Assembly (NCBI GenBank): GCA_017480495.1
Contig: JAFVAQ010000036.1
Coordinates: forward strand, 81,840 to 145,839
From: Eubacterium sp.
Lineage (GTDB): Bacteria > Bacillota > Clostridia > Lachnospirales > Lachnospiraceae
Length of the DNA: 64,000 nucleotides
Direction: 5' to 3'
Under the pieces are notes generated by a model, which was given only the letters and a program-made list of their open reading frames with translations, was not told the DNA's origin and did not search any database. The position numbers were made by a program, and so were the translations under genes. Below, one piece after another: positions 56,203-64,000 of the stretch. Position 1 is the first letter of the stretch; each line of letters opens with the position of its first letter.

Positions 56203-57141
56203 TTAAATGTTTGCTTTGATCTGCTCATAGATACCTTCAGCATCAAGCTTGTACTTATGAAGCAGTTCAACTGCAGGGCCTGACTCACCAAATGTATCTC
56301 TTACACCGATTCTGTAAAGTGGTGATGGACTTTCCTCAGCAAGAACCTCTGCTACTGCACTTCCAAGTCCACCAATTATTGAATGCTCCTCAACAGTGAA
56401 GAGTTTCTTAGTTTCCTTAGAAGCCTTAACAACTATATCCTTATCAATTGGCTTGATAGTATGAATATTGATAACTCTTACAGACACGCCCTCAGCCTCA
56501 AGCTTCTCAGCAGCTGCAAGTGACTCACCAACTTCAAGACCAGTAGCCAGGATAGTAATATCACTTCCGTCCTTAAGCAGTACTCCCTTTCCAACCTCGA
56601 ACTTGTAATCAGGATTATCATTTATAACTGGAACTGCAAGACGTCCAAATCTCATATATACAGGTCCATCTATCTCGTATGCTGCCATAACTGCAGCCTT
56701 TGCTTCGATATCATCTGCAGGATTGATAATAGTCATTCCTGGGATAGTTCTCATAAGTGCTATATCTTCATTACACTGATGTGAAGCACCATCCTCACCA
56801 ACTGATATACCAGCATGTGTTGCGCCAATCTTTACATTAAGATGTGGGTAACCAATTGAGTTTCTAACCTGCTCAAAGGCTCTTCCTGCTGCAAACATAG
56901 CAAATGTACTAGCGTAAGGAACCTTACCACAAGTTGAAAGACCTGCAGCTATTCCCATCATATTTGCTTCTGCGATACCGCAGTCTATATGTCTCTCAGG
57001 AAATGCTTTCTTAAATGTTGCTGTTTTTGTAGCGGCAGCGAGATCTGCATCAAGTACTACTACATCGTCATGTGCCTGTCCTAATTCTACAAGCGCATTA
57101 CCATAACTATCTCTTGTTGCTATCTTCTTTACTTCTGACAT
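56203..57141 (-). CDS. Transketolase, C-terminal subunit
   Basis: A 312-residue split-transketolase half with pyrimidine-binding and C-terminal domains. ATRDSYGNALVELGQAHDDVVVLDADL, DCGIAEANMMGIAAGLS (the Glu that activates thiamine), and FTVEEHSIIGGLGSAVAEVL are family motifs. Its ATG overlaps the stop of the N-terminal half by one base, ensuring equal expression. Confidence 0.95.
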   Translation of the reverse strand: MSEVKKIATRDSYGNALVELGQAHDDVVVLDADLAAATKTATFKKAFPERHIDCGIAEANMMGIAAGLSTCGKVPYASTFAMFAAGRAFEQVRNSIGYPHLNVKIGATHAGISVGEDGASHQCNEDIALMRTIPGMTIINPADDIEAKAAVMAAYEIDGPVYMRFGRLAVPVINDNPDYKFEVGKGVLLKDGSDITILATGLEVGESLAAAEKLEAEGVSVRVINIHTIKPIDKDIVVKASKETKKLFTVEEHSIIGGLGSAVAEVLAEESPSPLYRIGVRDTFGESGPAVELLHKYKLDAEGIYEQIKANI

Positions 57142-57968
57142 TACTCGCTCACCTCCAAATCCTTAAGTGCTATTTCAAACTCTTCATCATTTGGAGCTTT
57201 ACCATGCCAACCACACTGATTCTCCATGAAGGATACGCCCTTACCTTTAACTGTATTTGCTACAATAGCAGTAGGCTTACCCTTAACTGTCTTAGCTGCC
57301 TCGAATGCAGCTTCGATCTCATCGAAATCATGACCATTTATCTTAATTACATTAAAGCCAAATGCCTCAAACTTCTCTGGGATAGGATATGGAGAACATA
57401 CTTCATCGATTGCACCATCTATCTGAAGGTTATTGTTATCTACAACAACGCACAGATTATCAAGCTTTCTAAATGAAGCAAACATAGCTGCTTCCCAAAT
57501 CTGTCCTTCTTCTATCTCGCCATCTCCACACATTGCATATACACGATAATCCTTGTTATCAAGCTTAGCTGCAAGTGCCATTCCGACAGCTGCTGAAAGA
57601 CCCTGTCCAAGTGATCCTGAAGACATATCAACACCAGGAATATGTTTCTTATCAGGATGTCCCTGCAGGTAAGAACCTGTGTGACGAAGTGTTGTCAGAT
57701 CTTCAACTGGGAAGAATCCTTTCAGTGCAAGCACTGAATAAAGTGCTGGGGCAATGTGTCCCTTTGATAGCACGAATCTGTCTCTATCATCCTTATCAGG
57801 ATTCTGAGGATCAACATTCATCTCGTTGAAGTAGAGGTAAGTCATAATATCTGCAGCTGAAAGTGATCCACCTGGATGACCAGACTTTGCACTATGTACA
57901 GCTGTCACAATACCCTTTCTTACTTCCCTTGCTTTTGTTTCAAGTTCAAGTTTTGTTTCTGGATTCAT
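57141..57968 (-). CDS. Transketolase, N-terminal subunit
   Basis: A 275-residue ThDP-binding half. SAKSGHPGGSLSAADIMTYLY, DRDRFVLSKGHIAPALYSVLA, and CGDGEIEEGQIWEAAMFAS (the GDG...N-type ThDP motif, continued by VVDNNNLQIDG). With its partner it moves two-carbon units between sugar phosphates, joining xylulose 5-phosphate to glycolysis. Confidence 0.95.
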   Translation of the reverse strand: MNPETKLELETKAREVRKGIVTAVHSAKSGHPGGSLSAADIMTYLYFNEMNVDPQNPDKDDRDRFVLSKGHIAPALYSVLALKGFFPVEDLTTLRHTGSYLQGHPDKKHIPGVDMSSGSLGQGLSAAVGMALAAKLDNKDYRVYAMCGDGEIEEGQIWEAAMFASFRKLDNLCVVVDNNNLQIDGAIDEVCSPYPIPEKFEAFGFNVIKINGHDFDEIEAAFEAAKTVKGKPTAIVANTVKGKGVSFMENQCGWHGKAPNDEEFEIALKDLEVSE

Positions 57969-58027
57969 TTTTCTTTTCCTTCTTCTTTATAATGTGATCA
58001 GTTGCATGTAACATTCTATCACATTTT

Positions 58028-58681
58028 TTAGTCACCGAAAACCTTACGATAATCTTCCTGGAACTTTACGATACCCTGATCTGTAAGAGGATGCTTTGTC
58101 ATCTGCTCAATTACAGCGTAAGGAACTGTAGCTATATCAGCACCAGCAAGTGCACACTCTGTAACATGTACTGTATTTCTGATACTTGCTGCGATTATCT
58201 CTGTATCGATATCATAGTTACTAAAGATCTGAACGATGTCTTCGATAAGCTCAATACCAGGTGAGCTGATATCATCAAGTCTTCCAAGGAATGGTGATAC
58301 ATAAGTAGCTCCTGCTCTAGCAGCAAGAAGCGCCTGGTTAGCTGAGAAGATAAGAGTAACATTTGTCTTGATTCCTTCAGCTGAAAGAACCTTAACTGCC
58401 TTAAGACCTTCAACTGTCATAGGAATCTTAACTATCATGTTTGGATGGATAGCAGCGATTTCTCTACCTTCCTTGATCATGCCTTCAGCATCAACAGTTG
58501 TAGCCTTAACCTCACCACTGATAGGTCCATCTACGATAGATGTGATTTCCTTGATAACCTCGTTGAAATCTCTTCCTTCCTTAGCAATAAGAGATGGGTT
58601 TGTAGTAACACCACAGATAACACCCATGTCATTTGCTTTTCTTATGTCGTCAACATTTGCAGTATCAATAAAGAACTTCAT
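58028..58681 (-). CDS. Transaldolase-like protein, FSA/TalC type
   Basis: A 217-residue short transaldolase. [35 protein letters not shown]-like sequence ([13 protein letters not shown]), the Schiff-base Lys in MIVKIPMT, and [16 protein letters not shown] are hallmarks. It either exchanges dihydroxyacetone units (transaldolase) or cleaves fructose 6-phosphate; with transketolase beside it, transaldolase is likelier. Own promoter upstream. Confidence 0.93.
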   Translation of the reverse strand: MKFFIDTANVDDIRKANDMGVICGVTTNPSLIAKEGRDFNEVIKEITSIVDGPISGEVKATTVDAEGMIKEGREIAAIHPNMIVKIPMTVEGLKAVKVLSAEGIKTNVTLIFSANQALLAARAGATYVSPFLGRLDDISSPGIELIEDIVQIFSNYDIDTEIIAASIRNTVHVTECALAGADIATVPYAVIEQMTKHPLTDQGIVKFQEDYRKVFGD

Positions 58682-58703
58682 TGTTTATATCCTCCACTCT
58701 TAC

Positions 58704-58734
58704 GTATTTGTCCTTATATGACAAATACATTATA
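58704..58734 (-). promoter_or_regulatory. -10 box with adjoining inverted repeat before the transaldolase gene
   Basis: TATAAT (58734-58729, minus strand) is followed at once by GTATTTGTC - 7 nt - GACAAATAC (58728-58704), a perfect 9-bp dyad covering the expected start of transcription. No good -35. It could be a repressor operator, or a leader hairpin ahead of the RBS. Confidence 0.55.
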
Positions 58735-58810
58735 TTATTATTCTCTAAAAAATGATTTACACTTTTTTAAGAACTATTTTTGATATTTTACTAATGTTAT
58801 TTGAAATGAC

Positions 58811-60973
58811 CTATATAGTCATCTCTCCCTCCAGGCATTTCTTTCCTGTAAGGTCTGTACTTCTTGTATCAGGCTGCTGACCACCTACATATAGGTGATA
58901 GCTTCCGCGAAGCTTAACTCTTCTTCCATCTTCAAGAACTGTATCAAACGCTCTCTCACCCAATTTAAACGTTACTGTTCCTGACTCTCCTGGAGCAAGT
59001 GTTATTCTCTCAAATCCTTCCAGACTATATTTTGGCTGGTTAGCAGGATCAAGTGCTTCGCTTAGTCCATCAACTTCAGTATTAAGATTATTTGACAGCT
59101 TTTCAGCTGGCATATTATCGATATATAATTCTGCAACTTCGTCAGCTTTTACATTTCCTACATTCTTAATAGTAACGCTTACGCTAACTCCTGAAGCAGC
59201 TTCTGTGTCATTTTCATTTATCTGAACATCACTATACTCGAAGCTTGAATAAGATAGTCCATATCCAAATGGATAAAGTGGCTCGCCTTCGAAATATCTA
59301 TATGTTCTATTCTTCATGCTATAATCTTCGATAGGTGGCTGTGTTCCATCCTTATAGAAGGTAACTGGAAGCTTTCCACCTGGAACAGCCTCGCCAAACA
59401 TTATATCTGCTACTGCCTGTCCACCTGCCTGTCCGCTGTACCAGCTCTGGATAATAGCATTTGCATGCTCCTCTTCGAAGCTGAAATCAATAGCACTACC
59501 TGTATTACAAACAACGATAACCGGCTTGCCAGTAGAAACCACTCTTTCTATCATCTTTCTCTGAGACTCTGGAAGGAAGAGTGAAGTCTTATCACCAGCT
59601 GCGAAGGCATTTCCTGTATCGCCCTCTTCTCCTTCGATGGTTGAATCAAGTCCAACATAGAGAATAACTACATCACTTGCTCTAGCAACTGTCTCCGCCT
59701 CACTGAGTCTGTCATCCTCAAGAGCGAGGTTCTGAACTCGATCGTTGAAGAGGTGAGCGCCCTCAGAATAAAGAACTCTTGTTCCTGGATTAACAGCATT
59801 TCTTATTCCCTGAAGATTACTAATGTATCTAGAAGAGGTTCCGTTATAGTTTCCTTCAAGTACAGCTATAGAAGTTGCTGTTGGTCCGATAACTGCAATA
59901 GTATTTATATCATCCTTATTAAGAGGAAGTATTCCATCATTCTTGAGAAGTACTGTTGAGTTAATACTTGCCTTGTAAGAAAGCTCAGCTGACTCATCAG
60001 TATCGAGATCCTTGATGCTGATCTTGTCATATTCACAATCATCAGAGAACATACCTAGTGCAGCTCTTATTGTATAAGCATTTACTGCAGCTGTTCTAAT
60101 CTCTTCTTCTGTAACCAGTCCCTGGTTGTAAGCATCCATTATCTCTCTATAGACATAACCAGCATTTACATCACAGGTAGACTTAAGTGCAAGAGCTCCT
60201 GACTCAACGGCATTCTTTGTAATATGATGATTCTTATGAATATCCATAAGAGCAAGGAAGTCAGAAACGATATATCCATCGAATCCCCAATCCTGTCTGA
60301 GTCTCTTAACAAGAAGTTCCTGGCTGGCACAAGCTGCCTCACCGTTTACTCTGTTATAAGCACCCATAACGCCGGATACGTTGCCTTCCTTTATACAAGC
60401 ATAAAAGGCTGGTGTATATGTTTCTTCTAAGTCCTTTGCACTAGCCTTAGCGTCAAAGCCATGTCTAAGTGCCTCGGGTCCTGAATGAACTGCAAAATGC
60501 TTAGCACACGCTGAAGTCTTCAGATACTTTCCATCTCCCTGAAGTCCCTTTACAAATGCAACTCCGAGTGCGCCTGTCAGATATGGATCCTCGCCATATG
60601 TCTCCTGGCCTCTTCCCCATCTTGCATCTCTGAAGATATTTACATTTGGAGACCACATTGTGATTCCTTTATAGAGATCTCTGTCTCCGTATTTAGTGGA
60701 CTCATTATACTTAGCTCTAGCTTCTGTAGCTATAACATCTCCAATCTTCTGGAGCATTTCCTTATCAAACATAGCAGCAAGTGCAATTGCCTGAGGAAAT
60801 ACTGTTGCAGTACCTGCTCTAGCTAGTCCATGAAGTCCTTCATTCCACCAGTTATAGGCAGGAATCCCCTGAGACTCAACAGCTGGGCTGTCATATCTGA
60901 TCTGGGATGCAGCTTCTTCCAGTGTCATGGAATCAATGAGCTTCTGTGCAATTTCTTTAAATTCTTTTTTCAT
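58811..60973 (-). CDS. GH3 beta-xylosidase-type glycosidase
   Basis: A 720-residue cytosolic enzyme without signal peptide. The N-terminal YNWWNEGLHGLARAGTATVFPQAIALAA (shown in part: WNEGLHGLARAGTATVFP) is the mark of the GH3 xylosidase/arabinosidase branch. The nucleophile Asp lies in GYIVSDFLALMDIHK. The C-terminal GH3 domain and fibronectin-like domain follow (YPFGYGLSYSSFEY). It splits xylo-oligosaccharides brought in by the ABC system. Activator-type promoter at 61085-61146. It lies 129 bp before the transaldolase gene. Confidence 0.92.
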   Translation of the reverse strand: MKKEFKEIAQKLIDSMTLEEAASQIRYDSPAVESQGIPAYNWWNEGLHGLARAGTATVFPQAIALAAMFDKEMLQKIGDVIATEARAKYNESTKYGDRDLYKGITMWSPNVNIFRDARWGRGQETYGEDPYLTGALGVAFVKGLQGDGKYLKTSACAKHFAVHSGPEALRHGFDAKASAKDLEETYTPAFYACIKEGNVSGVMGAYNRVNGEAACASQELLVKRLRQDWGFDGYIVSDFLALMDIHKNHHITKNAVESGALALKSTCDVNAGYVYREIMDAYNQGLVTEEEIRTAAVNAYTIRAALGMFSDDCEYDKISIKDLDTDESAELSYKASINSTVLLKNDGILPLNKDDINTIAVIGPTATSIAVLEGNYNGTSSRYISNLQGIRNAVNPGTRVLYSEGAHLFNDRVQNLALEDDRLSEAETVARASDVVILYVGLDSTIEGEEGDTGNAFAAGDKTSLFLPESQRKMIERVVSTGKPVIVVCNTGSAIDFSFEEEHANAIIQSWYSGQAGGQAVADIMFGEAVPGGKLPVTFYKDGTQPPIEDYSMKNRTYRYFEGEPLYPFGYGLSYSSFEYSDVQINENDTEAASGVSVSVTIKNVGNVKADEVAELYIDNMPAEKLSNNLNTEVDGLSEALDPANQPKYSLEGFERITLAPGESGTVTFKLGERAFDTVLEDGRRVKLRGSYHLYVGGQQPDTRSTDLTGKKCLEGEMTI

Positions 60974-61007
60974 ATCAAGTCCCCTAAATGTTCTCCCCTA
61001 TAAATAC

Positions 61008-61063
61008 CTTTAACCTTCACTAATTAAATACTTTAACCTTCACTAAGAATACTTAACCTTCAC
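61008..61063 (-). repeat. Three direct repeats in the GH3 gene leader
   Basis: AACCTTCAC with T-rich lead-in occurs three times on the plus strand (starting at 61008, 61031 and 61052); on the message this reads GTGAAGGTTAA. They lie between the promoter and the start codon. A further copy is at 48318-48334 beside the ABC-operon terminator, and a weaker GAAGGTTAA is in the DUF624 leader. Confidence 0.6.
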
Positions 61064-61084
61064 ATTAGTACCCTATACCGTTTC

Positions 61085-61146
61085 ATAGTAACACACAAGA
61101 TTTTTAATTACTTTTCAAATGTTGCGCAAAGTTTATCGAATGTTGC
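61085..61146 (-). promoter_or_regulatory. AraC-type activator promoter of the GH3-pentose operon
   Basis: Minus strand: GCAACATTCG (61146-61137), GCAACATTTG (61125-61116), 21 bp apart; -35 AAGTAA (61113-61108), 17-bp spacer, TACTAT (61090-61085). From proximal half-site to -35 the spacing is identical to the ABC-operon promoter, and the -35 hexamer is the same. Confidence 0.75.
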
Positions 61147-61169
61147 TAAATAAAGTCACCAGAATATAA

Positions 61170-61199
61170 AAGAGCTCAGATACGAGAATCTGAGCTCTT
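61170..61199 (-). terminator. Terminator after the zinc-ribbon surface protein gene
   Basis: A 12-bp perfect stem (AAGAGCTCAGAT 61170-61181 with ATCTGAGCTCTT 61188-61199), 6-nt loop, followed on the minus strand by TTTTATATTCT. Confidence 0.88.
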
Positions 61200-61236
61200 A
61201 ATTGAACGTGTTGCATATTGAGTTATATATAAAACA

Positions 61237-62904
61237 CTAAGGCCTAAGCAGAAAGACCTCCGCTGTTTCGCCACTTTGTACTGTCATGGTTCCTACTGCG
61301 TACTGACCGTATCCATCTTCATAGAAGCCTTTAAGTGTGAAGTTCATTCCTTCTTCATCAAAGGTGACTGAACCGTCTTCTGCCATAGTGCCGTTGAAGG
61401 TAGAATTTTCATCATCTTTAGATTCCCACTCTCCGTCTTCACCCCAAAGAGCCTCATCATAATCAAAAGTAAGGCTTAGATTATTTCCATCAAAGCTTGT
61501 GGTGGCAGATATTGTTTCTTTGCCATAGCAATCCATCTCATTGTTTCTATCCCAGAGTAGGAAGCATCTCCAGCCTCCGTTTAGCCTGGCAGTAGATGTA
61601 ACTATCTTTCCTCCAAAATCCGTTCCTTGTGGATTGTCTGTCGCCCAATCAAAGTATTCTTCATAAGAATTTGCATTTGTAGAAAAGAACTCGCTTGCAA
61701 TCTCATCTGTGAGTGGAACTGCATAATCGCTTATCTTATAGAAATCTCTCTCTTCTGGCCCGAATATTTCGCCATCTTCATTTGCTTCAAATATTTTTCT
61801 TAGTTCAGTTGATTCTTTTGGTTTTTCTTCCTCAGCGTCTGTCTCTGTGGAATACTTAGCCATAATCACATCTTCTGCAAATTTGCTGGAAACATCAGAA
61901 TTTAACTCTCCAAGCATTATTCCGTCGTAGTTTTCTGGAACTTCAAAAACATAGATCTTTTTATCATTAAAGCTTGAACTATACAGAGTTCCTCCATCTA
62001 CCTCTTCTGAACTATCTTTCATTTCATCAACATTCGTTTTGTACTGTGTTACTATTTTTACATTTATTTCTTCACCAAACTTATCGAACTTAGTCTCCGC
62101 ATGTTCAACATCCTCATCAAGCAGTCCATATTTTTCAGCTGGTGAATTCAAAACATAACCAGTATAATAATCTACAACTTGAGGAGAATAATGAACATTT
62201 TCATAATACCAACGATAATCATCACTCGTAACAAGTGCTGATAATTCTCCCGCCACAGTACATTCAACGTAATATTTTACCATACCATTCTCGTCTGGTT
62301 CTGATACTGCTACTCTTCCAAATTCAAAAGAATAAGGTGAACCCTTAATATCAATTTCCTCTGGATGAATAATTTCAAGATTTTCATCAAGCAACACAGT
62401 TGATGAGTTAGCCTCAATCTTGTAACCTTGATCAACTAAATGGCATCCCATTTCTTCGGCATATGGAACAGGCTCCGGTTCAGGTTCTTCAGGTGTTGCC
62501 TCTGCTACAGTGGTTGGTTCCTCTGTGGTCACCTCCTCTGTAGTTACCTCTTCTACCACTTCCTTCTCCTCAGGCTTCCTGGTTAGAAGAACTACTATTA
62601 GTACGATTAGTCCTATCAGCACTAATGCGCCTATGACTATACCTGCAATTATTAGCGGCTTATTATTCTTGCCACCCTCATCCCCCCCTGGCTGTACAGG
62701 CTGACCGGCATATGCAGGTTGTATCGGCTGAGCTGACTTATTCTGTTGAATAGGCTGATTTAGCTGCCCAGTTTGTGGCTGCTGCACTGGCTGGTTTAGC
62801 TGCCCAGTCTGTGGCTGCTGCACCGGCTGCATCTGCTTTGCCCCACAATACTCGCAGAATAGCGATCCATCAGCGATCTGATTACCACATTTACTACAAA
62901 ACAT
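61237..62904 (-). CDS. Zinc-ribbon membrane protein with extracellular domain
   Basis: A 555-residue protein. The cytoplasmic N-terminus is a zinc ribbon (MFCSKCGNQI..FCEYCGAKQ; CxxC pairs at 3-6 and 17-20). A Pro/Gln linker with two 12-residue copies of PVQQPQTGQLNQ follows, then one membrane helix (about 85-108). A Thr/Glu-rich spacer (EEVTTEEVTTEEPTT) leads to a large extracellular C-terminal region (about 150-555) of unknown fold, ending with a beta-rich domain (NGTMAEDGSVTFDEEGMNFTLKGFYEDG). No enzyme motif seen. Such ribbon-linker-helix proteins are common in Lachnospiraceae. Envelope sensing is only a guess. Confidence 0.85.
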   Translation of the reverse strand: MFCSKCGNQIADGSLFCEYCGAKQMQPVQQPQTGQLNQPVQQPQTGQLNQPIQQNKSAQPIQPAYAGQPVQPGGDEGGKNNKPLIIAGIVIGALVLIGLIVLIVVLLTRKPEEKEVVEEVTTEEVTTEEPTTVAEATPEEPEPEPVPYAEEMGCHLVDQGYKIEANSSTVLLDENLEIIHPEEIDIKGSPYSFEFGRVAVSEPDENGMVKYYVECTVAGELSALVTSDDYRWYYENVHYSPQVVDYYTGYVLNSPAEKYGLLDEDVEHAETKFDKFGEEINVKIVTQYKTNVDEMKDSSEEVDGGTLYSSSFNDKKIYVFEVPENYDGIMLGELNSDVSSKFAEDVIMAKYSTETDAEEEKPKESTELRKIFEANEDGEIFGPEERDFYKISDYAVPLTDEIASEFFSTNANSYEEYFDWATDNPQGTDFGGKIVTSTARLNGGWRCFLLWDRNNEMDCYGKETISATTSFDGNNLSLTFDYDEALWGEDGEWESKDDENSTFNGTMAEDGSVTFDEEGMNFTLKGFYEDGYGQYAVGTMTVQSGETAEVFLLRP

Positions 62905-63061
62905 TGCTTTATACCCCCTTTCAATGTTTATAGTAATATTTTAACTTATATCCATAAATAATCCCACTACTTTTCTTGACATTTTCTAATTTTTATCAAA
63001 GTTCACAATAAAGACTCATCATCTATAAAATGACATTTTTTGCAATTACTCTTTGACATCA

Positions 63062-63208
63062 TCAATTTTTCAATGATATATTTGGGGACGAAATAAATAC
63101 TGATGCGAGGAAATCCTTTAGTTCCTGGTCATCTATGGTTACATTAAATGTCTGTACTTCTAAATGTCCACCATCTATATCAGCATAAAGAGTTGCATCT
63201 GCTGGAGC
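63062..63208 (-). pseudogene. C-terminal fragment of an unknown protein
   Basis: After an in-frame TAA the minus strand reads APADATLYADIDGGHLEVQ, then FNVTIDDQELKDFLASVFI and a stop at 63062. It is open but has no start codon or RBS. It may be the 3' half of the gene whose 5' half lies at 63675-63836, split by the palindrome/ATPase segment; I cannot prove the link. The AT-rich stretch 62905-63061 has no feature I can name. Confidence 0.35.
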
Positions 63209-63256
63209 CTCTTACTTTCCTTGTTGAAAAATCATTTTGTATGAAATAGGATTAAG

Positions 63257-63312
63257 AAAATGTTGATGCATCAACATTTTAGGCACTCAAAATGTTGATA
63301 TATCAACATTTT
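63257..63312. repeat. Twin perfect 24-bp palindromes
   Basis: 63257-63280 and 63289-63312 are each fully self-complementary, AAAATGTTGAT plus a 2-bp centre (GC or AT) plus ATCAACATTTT. They are 32 bp apart centre to centre, about three helical turns. They stand 24 bp before the AAA ATPase remnant start and look like a cooperative operator pair or mobile-unit ends. Confidence 0.7.
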
Positions 63313-63335
63313 CTGTATTTTCGGAGGTGTTTTTT

Positions 63336-63585
63336 ATGCTTAAACGAAAAATAATTAATCAATTAATAGTTTGGAAGAATACTAAGAATAAAAAATGTCT
63401 TCTCATTCAGAGAGCCAGACAGACGGGGAAAACTTATGCGGAAAACGAGAGCCAACTCTCTCAAGTGGCTGAAAAAACGTAATCCTGAAATTAAATATAT
63501 GATCAAGCTGGTTGATGGTAATACTGGTATTAGCGAAGATGGCATAATTACATTACCACTTTACATGGCAATGTTTATAAAATAG
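63336..63585 (+). pseudogene. AAA ATPase (DUF4143 type) remnant with internal deletion
   Basis: ATG 63336 with GGAGG upstream starts MLKRKIINQLIVWKNTKN, then KKCLLIQRARQTGKTY, the P-loop opening of the AAA-14/DUF4143 ATPases. It runs out of frame and stops at 63482. In another frame ANSLKWLKKRNPEIKYMIKL and IITLPLYMAMFIK end at 63585, matching the family's C-terminus. Nearly 350 central residues are missing. A dead gene with intact 5' signals. Confidence 0.65.
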
Positions 63586-63674
63586 GCAAATACGTAATTA
63601 GGGAGCAGTAAATCTGCTCCGTAGGTACGCTCTGTAGTTTCCTCATCAGAAGCGGCAGCCTCAGTGGTCGTTTC

Positions 63675-63836
63675 TTAGCCAAAGACTAGCCCCCAGGTGA
63701 TAACAAGAACGCCACTAAGTATAATAGAGATTGAACTACGAAAAACAACGAACTGATAACAACTGAATAAAACAATGATGATTATCGATATAAGAAATAA
63801 GAAGATACTTCTCTTTGTACGTTTAGTAATTAACAA
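63675..63836 (-). pseudogene. N-terminal membrane fragment of a broken gene
   Basis: From TTG 63836 (GGAGAG upstream) the frame gives about 53 residues with two hydrophobic stretches (RSIFLFLISIIIIVLFSCYQ and SIILSGVLVITWGLVFG), then TAA. Past the stop the frame continues ETTTEAAASDEETTERT, a linker like that of the zinc-ribbon protein at 61237-62904. So a related membrane protein probably once lay here. Low certainty. Confidence 0.4.
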
Positions 63837-63952
63837 TACTTCTCTCCAATTAATTCTACTTGTAAATGATACTATAAAAATGTCGTAAAAGTGGAAAATA
63901 AAAATGTATGTTTCCGCTAAGAGTGATATCCTTTTCCGTGGAGGTATAAACC

Positions 63953-64000
63953 ATGGAACAGAAACTTATCACTCAGCTAAAAATACTTAAATTGAGCAAT
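63953..64000 (+). CDS. Start of an unidentified gene cut by the window end
   Basis: ATG 63953 is preceded by GGAGG with 7-8 nt spacing. The 16 visible residues are MEQKLITQLKILKLSN. The pattern resembles the N-terminus of IstB-like ATPases of IS21 elements, but too little is seen to assign it. Confidence 0.45.
   Translation, partial: MEQKLITQLKILKLSN

Noticed and set aside
57010-57025. ATGTTGC match resembling the AraC-type half-site
   Set aside because: It lies inside transketolase coding sequence, as a single half-site without a 21-bp partner or promoter.
63257-63312. Twin palindromes as a CRISPR array
   Set aside because: Only two units, an 8-bp gap, no spacer-sized unique sequence and no cas genes nearby.

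Overview
The window looks like a chromosome segment of an anaerobic, AT-rich Firmicute of the Lachnospiraceae type (Butyrivibrio, Pseudobutyrivibrio, Roseburia or Lachnospira relatives). This rests on gene content, not on a search: an A-type flavodiiron protein, a V-type (Na+ or H+) ATPase operon, response regulators ending in a SARP-like winged helix, GPH symporters with GH2/GH36 enzymes, and a xylan/xylose locus with a GH3 xylosidase. Spacing and ribosome-binding sites are typical of Firmicutes. No rRNA, tRNA or CRISPR array was recognised.

Layout. 1-6.3 kb: part of a conjugative (ICE-like) region with a VirD4/TraG coupling ATPase (cut by the window start), a VirB2-like pilin, and an operon SleB-type wall hydrolase - response regulator - membrane protein - LytS-type kinase. 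The pilin and SleB promoters share the same 11-bp tandem repeats exactly 8 bp from the -10 box, so the two-component system probably controls the transfer genes. 6.4-8.5 kb: a second regulator/kinase pair whose kinase has an in-frame amber codon near its 5' end. 8.5-16.7 kb: housekeeping genes (dus, pncC, D,D-carboxypeptidase, SulP, rlmH, a PurF-like protein without the glutaminase cysteine, flavodiiron protein). 16.8-23 kb: copper ATPase with a C-terminal copper-chaperone module that has its own Shine-Dalgarno and start, a lipid kinase, a DUF975 membrane protein, upp and a STAS protein.

23-36.6 kb: one continuous minus-strand array runs from a TetR regulator through GH2 beta-galactosidase, GPH symporter and GH36 alpha-galactosidase into a DUF2156 protein, a 997-residue beta-propeller/Cache/MFS fusion and a phosphatase-kinase fusion (SpoIIE plus RsbW-like), with the STAS protein behind its own promoter. 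The TetR promoter is bracketed by two near-identical 28-bp operators. The propeller-MFS / DUF2156 / phosphatase / STAS set is the best candidate in this window for an undescribed membrane-sensing system.

36.6-46.5 kb: a zinc-ribbon protein, a CvpA-like gene fragment and the full V-ATPase operon H-I-K-E-C-F-A-B-D. Subunit E is interrupted by a single amber codon and a large palindromic element sits between B and D. 46.5-61 kb: pentose locus with a DUF624 protein, an AraC regulator, a sugar ABC transporter, galM, xylB, a FucI-fold sugar isomerase, split transketolase, an FSA-type transaldolase and the GH3 xylosidase. The ABC-transporter and GH3 promoters share an identical activator layout (two 10-bp half-sites 21 bp apart, proximal one fixed relative to an AAGTAA -35). 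61.2-64 kb: a zinc-ribbon surface protein, then a decayed zone in which twin 24-bp palindromes and a shrunken AAA ATPase gene lie between two fragments that may be halves of one broken gene.
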